Source: Opitutus sp. (GTDB lineage Bacteria; Verrucomicrobiota; Verrucomicrobiia; Opitutales; Opitutaceae). From it: DNA of 64,000 nucleotides. A program made the translations under genes and the position numbers. Numbering within the stretch: position 1 is the stretch's first letter; every line of letters starts with the position of its first letter. The stretch is taken from NCBI GenBank assembly GCA_024707325.1, contig JANPZY010000004.1, positions 806,001 to 870,000 of the forward strand, given 5' to 3'. Below the pieces are notes generated by a model, which made no database searches, had not been told where the DNA came from, and saw only the letters and a list, made by a program, of their open reading frames with translations. Below are positions 58,295 to 64,000 of the stretch, piece by piece.

Positions 58295-58953
58295 ACCGCG
58301 CGTTTCCGCAGGTCGCGATGGAGCCCGTGTATGGCTTTTGCCATTACGTCATCACGGTCTTCGCCGATGCGTTTTTCCATGGCGAGTATCACGGCCAGGA
58401 GCACCTGCCCCGCGACAGCGCCTTTCTGATCGCGGCGAACCACGCGAGTTTCATGGATCCGCCGTTCATCGGCTGCCGCGTTCGAGACAAATCGCGTTCT
58501 TCGCGCGGAAAACCCTTTGGAAACCGGGCGTCGCTTCCTGGTGGCTCGACACGGTGGGAACGATACCCGTCGATCGCGACGGCGGACAGGACGTGAGCGC
58601 GATCAAACGCGTGCTCAAAGCGCTGAAGGAAGGTAAAGCGCTCATCCTCTTTCCCGAGGGCACTCGCTCGCCCGACGGCACACTGCAGAGCGCCAAGGCC
58701 GGCGTAGGTCTCCTCGCGTGCAAGGCGCAGGTGCCGGTGATTCCCGCACGCATTTTCGGCTCGTTCGAGGCGTATGGGAAAGGCGTGAAGATCCCGCGCT
58801 TTGGCACGCCGGTAAGCGTGGTATTCGGTCCGGCACTACAGCCGTCCGGAATTCGACGACGCAGCCGCCGGCAAGGAGCGCTACCAGATCGCCAGCGAGC
58901 GCATCATGCGCGCCGTGGCTGCATTGGAACTGCCCCGTCCGGTGGTGGTTTAA
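58291..58953 (+). CDS. plsC: 1-acyl-sn-glycerol-3-phosphate acyltransferase, frameshifted twice
   Basis: Makes phosphatidic acid. About 220 residues. NHASFMDPPFIGCRV (HX4D-type block), WWLDTVGTIPVDRDGG, ILFPEGTRSPDGTL and VPVIPARIFGSFEAYGK are family motifs. A missing A at 58489-58491 (DKIAFFARKTLWKPG is in the other frame) and an extra G at 58848-58849 split it; repaired it ends with SERIMRAVAALELPRPVVV. Both indels look like sequence errors. Start ATG 58291 overlaps the cmk stop. Confidence 0.85.
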
Positions 58954-58998
58954 ACCGCGCAGCCGGGAAGCTGCGCGTTGTCCGGAAACTGCGTTCGC

Positions 58999-59964
58999 TT
59001 ACTCGAGACCGCAGGCCTTGCGCGCGCGCTTGAGCACAACGCTCGCCGTGGCGCGAGCGCGCTCAGCGCCATCGCGGAGCACGGACTCAACGTAGTCGAG
59101 ATTGGCCGCGAGCTCGGCGCGCTTGGCGCGGTAAGGGGCGAAGTAGTTCCAGTAGTGCTCGAACAGTCCCTTCTTCAGATCACCGTAGCCGAGACCGCCG
59201 GCGCGAAGGCGATTCTCGTAGTCGGCCGCGACGTCCGCCGGGGCAACGAGCTTGAGCAGCTGGATCGCGAGATTCTTGTCCGCATCAGGCTTCGGCTCCG
59301 CAGGCGTGCGCGAGTCCATGACGATGCCCATGATCTTTTTGCGGAGCGCCTTCTCGTCGCCGAAGATTTCCACCGTGTTGCCGTAGCTCTTGGACATCTT
59401 TTGGCCGTCGAGACCGGGCACCACGGCGACTTCGTCGCGAATCTCCTCCTCCGGCACGACGAATGTCTCGCCGTAGGTCTGGTTGAACTTGATCGCGATG
59501 TCGCGCGTCATCTCGAGGTGCTGTTTCTGGTCCTTCCCCACCGGCACGAGGTTGGTGTCGTAGAGGAGGATGTCGGCGGCCATGAGCACCGGATACGCAA
59601 AGAGACCGAAATTGGGCGAGATGCCTTTGGCGGTCTTGTCCTTAAAGCTGTGGGCGCGCTCGAGCAGTCCCATCGGCGTGAGCGAGCCGATGAGCCAGGT
59701 GAGTTCGCACACCTCGGGCAGATCGCTCTGGCGCCAGAAAATCGCCTTCTTCGGATCGAGGCCGCACGCGAGCCAGTCGAGCGCGATCCCGCGCGTGAAA
59801 CCGCGACGAGCCTCCGCATCCGTGAGCGCGGTCATCGAGTGATAATCCGCGATGAAATAATACGCCTCGCCACGGTCCTGCAGCTCGATGGCCGGACGCA
59901 TCGCACCGAAATAGTTGCCGATGTGCAGCGTGCCGGAGGGAGTGATGCCAGTCAGAATACGCAT
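58999..59964 (-). CDS. trpS: Tryptophanyl-tRNA synthetase
   Basis: Charges tRNA-Trp. 321 residues, class I: HIGH-like motif TPSGTLHIGNYFGAM, the tryptophan pocket region YYFIADYHSMTALTD, PVLMAADILLYDTNLVPVG, and the KMSKS loop DGQKMSKSYGN. It is convergent with plsC (45 nt gap). Confidence 0.97.
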   Translation of the reverse strand: MRILTGITPSGTLHIGNYFGAMRPAIELQDRGEAYYFIADYHSMTALTDAEARRGFTRGIALDWLACGLDPKKAIFWRQSDLPEVCELTWLIGSLTPMGLLERAHSFKDKTAKGISPNFGLFAYPVLMAADILLYDTNLVPVGKDQKQHLEMTRDIAIKFNQTYGETFVVPEEEIRDEVAVVPGLDGQKMSKSYGNTVEIFGDEKALRKKIMGIVMDSRTPAEPKPDADKNLAIQLLKLVAPADVAADYENRLRAGGLGYGDLKKGLFEHYWNYFAPYRAKRAELAANLDYVESVLRDGAERARATASVVLKRARKACGLE

Positions 59965-60043
59965 GATCGCTCGTTCTTTCTTGGATCGGATAGACAGAAC
60001 GAGAACGAGGCTGAGAACGAGAACGATTTTTCTCCGCTCTCGC

Positions 60044-60736
60044 TCAATCCCGCCTCGGAGTAAGGGTCACACTCTGACGGCTCCGCGCGATCGTCGCTTC
60101 GGGCAACACACCGGCAAACGGCGTCAGTGGCATCACCAGCGAACGACGCCCGAGCACCGCGCCGGGCTGCAGCACGGCATTGCAACCAACTTCCGCCTGG
60201 TCGCCCAAGATCGCGCCGAATTTTCGCAAGCCGGTGTCAACGGTCTCCTCGCCCACCCGCACCGTAATCGTGCGCTGGTCGAGACGGAGATTGGAGCAGA
60301 TCACGCCGGCGCCGAGATGCGCGCCGTTGCCGAGGATCGAGTCGCCCACGTAGCTGAAATGCGGCACCTGCACGCCATCCATGAGGAGCGCGTTCTTGAA
60401 TTCGCACGCGTTGCCCAGCACGCACTTGGCGCCGACGATCACGTTGCCGCGCACGAACGCGCCCGGCCGAATTTCCGTGCCCTCGCCAATCCACGCCGGT
60501 CCGATCAAGGTCGCATACGCCGGCAACTTCACACTCGGATGCAGCCACACTGCGCCCTCGATCTTTACGCCCGGCGGCACGACATGACTCGTCGACGGCT
60601 CGAGTGACGCCAGCGCCGCGCCGATTCGCTTCAACCACTCCCACGGCGCGACCTCACCGGGGAAGAATTCCGCAAACCGCGCCAGCGACGGGGGCAACGT
60701 AAACAACTCGGAGGCTTTCACGCGCCCAACGTGCAC
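60044..60736 (-). CDS. Left-handed beta-helix acyltransferase, GlmU C-terminal-like
   Basis: 230 residues. Hexapeptide repeats form the bulk: AVWLHPSVKLPAYATLIGPA, IRPGAFVRGNVIVGAKCVLG, AHLGAGVICSNLRL and VGCNAVLQPGAVLGRR. The layout (KNALLMDGVQVPHFSYVGDS) resembles the acetyltransferase half of GlmU and related UDP-sugar enzymes, but the nucleotidyltransferase half is absent. GTG 60736 is the start. Donor and acceptor are unknown; a role in UDP-GlcNAc or cell-wall precursor metabolism is an inference. Confidence 0.7.
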   Translation of the reverse strand: MHVGRVKASELFTLPPSLARFAEFFPGEVAPWEWLKRIGAALASLEPSTSHVVPPGVKIEGAVWLHPSVKLPAYATLIGPAWIGEGTEIRPGAFVRGNVIVGAKCVLGNACEFKNALLMDGVQVPHFSYVGDSILGNGAHLGAGVICSNLRLDQRTITVRVGEETVDTGLRKFGAILGDQAEVGCNAVLQPGAVLGRRSLVMPLTPFAGVLPEATIARSRQSVTLTPRRD

Positions 60737-60799
60737 AAAAATCCTCCGCTCGAACAGCGGTCTTTTTCGAACTTTCGCCGCCCCGCCCGATTACGTCGC

Positions 60800-61699
60800 T
60801 CAGGGCAAACCAAGCAAGCCGCGCGCGTTCTCGTAGAGAATCTTCGTCTTCTCCTCGTCTTCCAGACCGAGTTGATCGAGCGCCTTCAGGTTCTGATCGA
60901 CGGAGTATTGCGGGTAATCCGAACCGAACAGGAGGCGATCGATGCCGACGCTGCGCATGGTCCAGACAAACTCGTCCTTGAACGGCGAATCCGCCACCAA
61001 CGCGACAATCGCCGAGACGTCGAAAAAGATGTTCTCGGCAAACAAACCCTCAGCCGTGCGCGCCGCACGAAGGATGTTCCAAAAGCGAAAGTTCATCCCG
61101 CCCAGATGCGCGAAAACAAAGCGCGTGCGCGGAGCGTTCAGCGCGAGATTGAAGAGCTTTTCGCAGTCGCCGGGCACGATGCTGGCGTTGTCCATGAGCA
61201 CGACGACTCCCAACTCTCCCGCGCGCTGCACCAGCGCGAGCACACGAGGATCGGCCGCATCGAAACGCTGCGTGTGCGCGTGGATCTTGAGCACTTTCAC
61301 GCCCTTCTGCGCCACTCGCTCCAGCTCCGCGATCGCGGCCTCGCCATCATACGGATGCACCGTGGCGATCGGCACGAGCGTCGGGTGCCGCGCCGCGAGT
61401 GCGATGATGCCGTCGTTTCCCGCCTCGATCGACTCAGGTTGCTTAGCCAGCGCCTGATTGGGTCCGCCGAACCACATGACACCGGCCGCCGCGACTTCGC
61501 GCCCGGTTTTCTTCAGATTCTCTTCATAGGCCTGCAGCAACGCTTCGTCGTGCCACAAGTGAACATGGAGATCGAAGATCCGCGCGCCGTTAGGCGTGGC
61601 GAAGCTGCTCCCGGTCCAACCCAGCACCACGAGCACGCTCAAGCGACAAATCGCGTTTCGTAACAGCCGCTGCGAAGGCAGAAATACAGTTGGGGTCAT
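60800..61699 (-). CDS. Amidohydrolase-2 family metallohydrolase, exported
   Basis: 299 residues. N-terminal hydrophobic signal-like segment (AICRLSVLVVLGWTGSSFA). TIM-barrel metal motifs are visible: IFDLHVHLWHDEAL, VLKIHAHTQRF, FVFAHLGGMNF and LLFGSDYPQY. These match the amidohydrolase-2 (ACMSD-like) family of decarboxylases and hydrolases. The substrate is unknown. It ends 64 nt before the beta-helix gene on the same strand. Confidence 0.85.
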   Translation of the reverse strand: MTPTVFLPSQRLLRNAICRLSVLVVLGWTGSSFATPNGARIFDLHVHLWHDEALLQAYEENLKKTGREVAAAGVMWFGGPNQALAKQPESIEAGNDGIIALAARHPTLVPIATVHPYDGEAAIAELERVAQKGVKVLKIHAHTQRFDAADPRVLALVQRAGELGVVVLMDNASIVPGDCEKLFNLALNAPRTRFVFAHLGGMNFRFWNILRAARTAEGLFAENIFFDVSAIVALVADSPFKDEFVWTMRSVGIDRLLFGSDYPQYSVDQNLKALDQLGLEDEEKTKILYENARGLLGLP

Positions 61700-61797
61700 G
61701 ACATGGAAGCGGTTGAGCCACGCCGCGCGTGCGTTCGCGGCAAATCTTCAGTCTGAGTTTCCACGCGTCGGTTCCTCCGTCATGTCATGCAGGCACG

Positions 61798-61825
61798 AAA
61801 AAACCGCTGGAGACGATTCCAGCGG
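61798..61825 (-). terminator. Terminator of tRNA-Gly
   Basis: Minus strand arms CCGCTGGA and TCCAGCGG followed by TTTTTTC, 12 nt past the tRNA 3' end. Confidence 0.8.
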
Positions 61826-61836
61826 CTTTTCGAAAA

Positions 61837-61912
<76 letters not shown>

Positions 61913-61997
61913 AAAGCAGGGTGCAAGGACTAGGCCCGGGCCCGCGTCCGTCAACAGATATTTTTGCCAACTTCGCATCCCGGAGCGCCACTCGTTT

Positions 61998-62885
61998 TCA
62001 ACGCTCCCACTCCAGCTTCGCCTGCTCCCGAGCACTCCGCGGCACAGGCACCCAGCCGCTCGCCGCGAAGGCCGCCGCGACTTCTTCGCCGAGCACGAAG
62101 TGCCACGTCAAAAGCTCCCGCGCCACACTCTCGGCGCGCACCGCGAGCCATAACGTGAGGCCCAGCGGATAGTCGCCGGCGCGCAGATTCTCCGGCGTCG
62201 GGCCAAACGCCACGCCATCTCTGCGTCCCGCGACGAGCAGCACTTTCATTTCCGCCGACGCCGGCGGCGGCGCACCGCTGAGCACGAGCGCGCCGGGTTC
62301 GCGCGACGCATCGCGCCAAAGCGCTTCGACCGAATCCGAAAGCGCGACCTCCGCCTTCAGTTCGCGACCGCCCAGCACCTTCTGCCGAAAAAGCTGCAAT
62401 GAAAGATCCACCTTGGGCGCGAGCGCCTTTGCGGTGATCGGACGCTCCGACCATTCGCCACCCGCACCCAACTCGCCCCAACGCGTATAACTCGCCGCCG
62501 CCTCCAGGCCGAATACCGCCGCGAGCTGCGGCAAACTGAGTTCATCCGCCGGACACGCTTTTGGCACGCTGACCCAACCCGCAAAAAACGCGACCGGCAC
62601 CGCACGCACCCCGCTGGGCAACTCCTCGCCCGAACGAAGAAAAATCAACCCCGCGTCCGCCGTGCCGTTCTCCAACGCGCGCCGTGCGTCGCGACTGCCC
62701 GCGAGTGCGACATCAACGTCGCGTCCTGTTGTCTGCGCGGCGCTGCGTAGCGCGGCTTCGACGGCCGGCCCCGCCAGATCGCTGCCCCGCAAACGCACGG
62801 GCGATTCACCCGCGCGGGCGGACAGCATCGCGGCCGCGAGCGCGGCTGTAACAACAATTCGGATACACCGGAAAATATCCTGCAT
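61998..62885 (-). CDS. Periplasmic phosphate-binding-like protein
   Basis: 295 residues with signal peptide (IVVTAALAAAMLSARAGE). PBP-like type II fold: VRLRGSDLAGPAVEAALRSA, the ligand-side loop GSRDARRALENGTADAGLIF, VPVAFFAGWVSVPK and LSLPQLAAVFGLEAAASYTR, recalling PstS/SphX substrate-binding proteins. No ABC transporter genes adjoin, so it may be a stand-alone sensor or an orphan component. The ligand is unproven. Confidence 0.7.
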   Translation of the reverse strand: MQDIFRCIRIVVTAALAAAMLSARAGESPVRLRGSDLAGPAVEAALRSAAQTTGRDVDVALAGSRDARRALENGTADAGLIFLRSGEELPSGVRAVPVAFFAGWVSVPKACPADELSLPQLAAVFGLEAAASYTRWGELGAGGEWSERPITAKALAPKVDLSLQLFRQKVLGGRELKAEVALSDSVEALWRDASREPGALVLSGAPPPASAEMKVLLVAGRRDGVAFGPTPENLRAGDYPLGLTLWLAVRAESVARELLTWHFVLGEEVAAAFAASGWVPVPRSAREQAKLEWER

Positions 62886-62969
62886 GCGCGGCGATCACTC
62901 TGGCGCAATCGTCCGCCGAATCGAGGGCGAACTCACAGCGAACAAGCCATTTGTCGGCTCAGCGCATGG

Positions 62970-63101
62970 CGCGACCCCATGCGCATCGTGCCCCCGCCCG
63001 ATCCACACCTTGGCCCGACGTGGGACGCACCTTGGCGCGACCCGGTCCGGACTTTGGCTCGACCCGGTGCGCATCGTGTCCCGAGTCGGTGCGGACGTTG
63101 G
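62970..63101 (+). repeat. 22-bp tandem repeat array 7
   Basis: Six 22-bp units (62970, 62992, 63014, 63036, 63058, 63080), ending 1 nt before the complement of the stop codon of the minus-strand gene that follows (63103-63105). A weaker unit may precede it at 62948. Confidence 0.92.
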
Positions 63102-63102
63102 C

Positions 63103-64000
<898 letters not shown>

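Overview
The window is a GC-rich bacterial chromosome segment, most like a verrucomicrobial Opitutaceae genome. The clues are a PEP-CTERM protein next to an exosortase, gene pairings and families typical of Opitutus-like bacteria, few Shine-Dalgarno sites, and a YdbH/YnbE/YdbL envelope operon that implies an outer membrane. This assignment is an inference from gene content. No rRNA gene or phylogenetic marker was compared.

Layout. 1-7 kb: the end of an ArsR-type methyltransferase, a PEP-CTERM protein, a TPR membrane protein, an exosortase/EpsI fusion and PTS enzyme I. 7-10 kb: ispE facing pyrF-ispD-ispF (isoprenoid precursors, UMP). 10-15 kb: an operon of two OppA-like lipoproteins around an M28 peptidase. 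15-24 kb: a sulfate-assimilation and cysteine regulon, with sirB and cobA (siroheme) divergent from cysI, cysH, cysD, cysN, an Rrf2 regulator and cysE. A perfect 18-bp palindrome sits in the divergent promoter. 24-31 kb: DUF502 protein, RecO-like protein, a nuclease-XPD helicase fusion and a secreted subtilase with a beta-propeller. 31-41 kb: ABC ATPase, ydbL-ynbE-ydbH, glgP, mutL, a GxxExxY gene, argH. 41-52 kb: OsmC, tRNA-Asp and tRNA-Arg, secreted and hypothetical proteins, an acyltransferase, a starch-binding-like protein, a large hybrid histidine kinase, a glycosidase, TetR, tRNA-Ala and a PIN-TRAM protein. 52-64 kb: EVE protein, TPR-FGE-like protein, tyrA-aroA-cmk-plsC, trpS, a beta-helix acyltransferase, an amidohydrolase, tRNA-Gly, a phosphate-binding-like protein and the end of a sigma-54 activator.

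The most unusual signal is a dispersed family of tandem repeats with an exact 22-bp period. Each unit is two 11-bp halves of the form CYSSAC-NNN-GK, with a conserved frame and a hypervariable trinucleotide in each half. Six intergenic arrays (about 4.5 to 15.5 units) occur in this window, and five have an edge within 0-3 nt of a stop codon. Three further units lie in frame inside sirB. I do not recognise this family. Two other element-like insertions are small solo genes (a four-helix-bundle gene between cysD and cysN, and a GxxExxY gene between mutL and argH), each bounded by purine-rich inverted repeats.

Caution: about ten otherwise well-conserved genes carry single-base frameshifts, several in runs of six identical bases where five would restore the frame. 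This looks like draft-sequence error rather than gene decay, so these genes are annotated over their full span.
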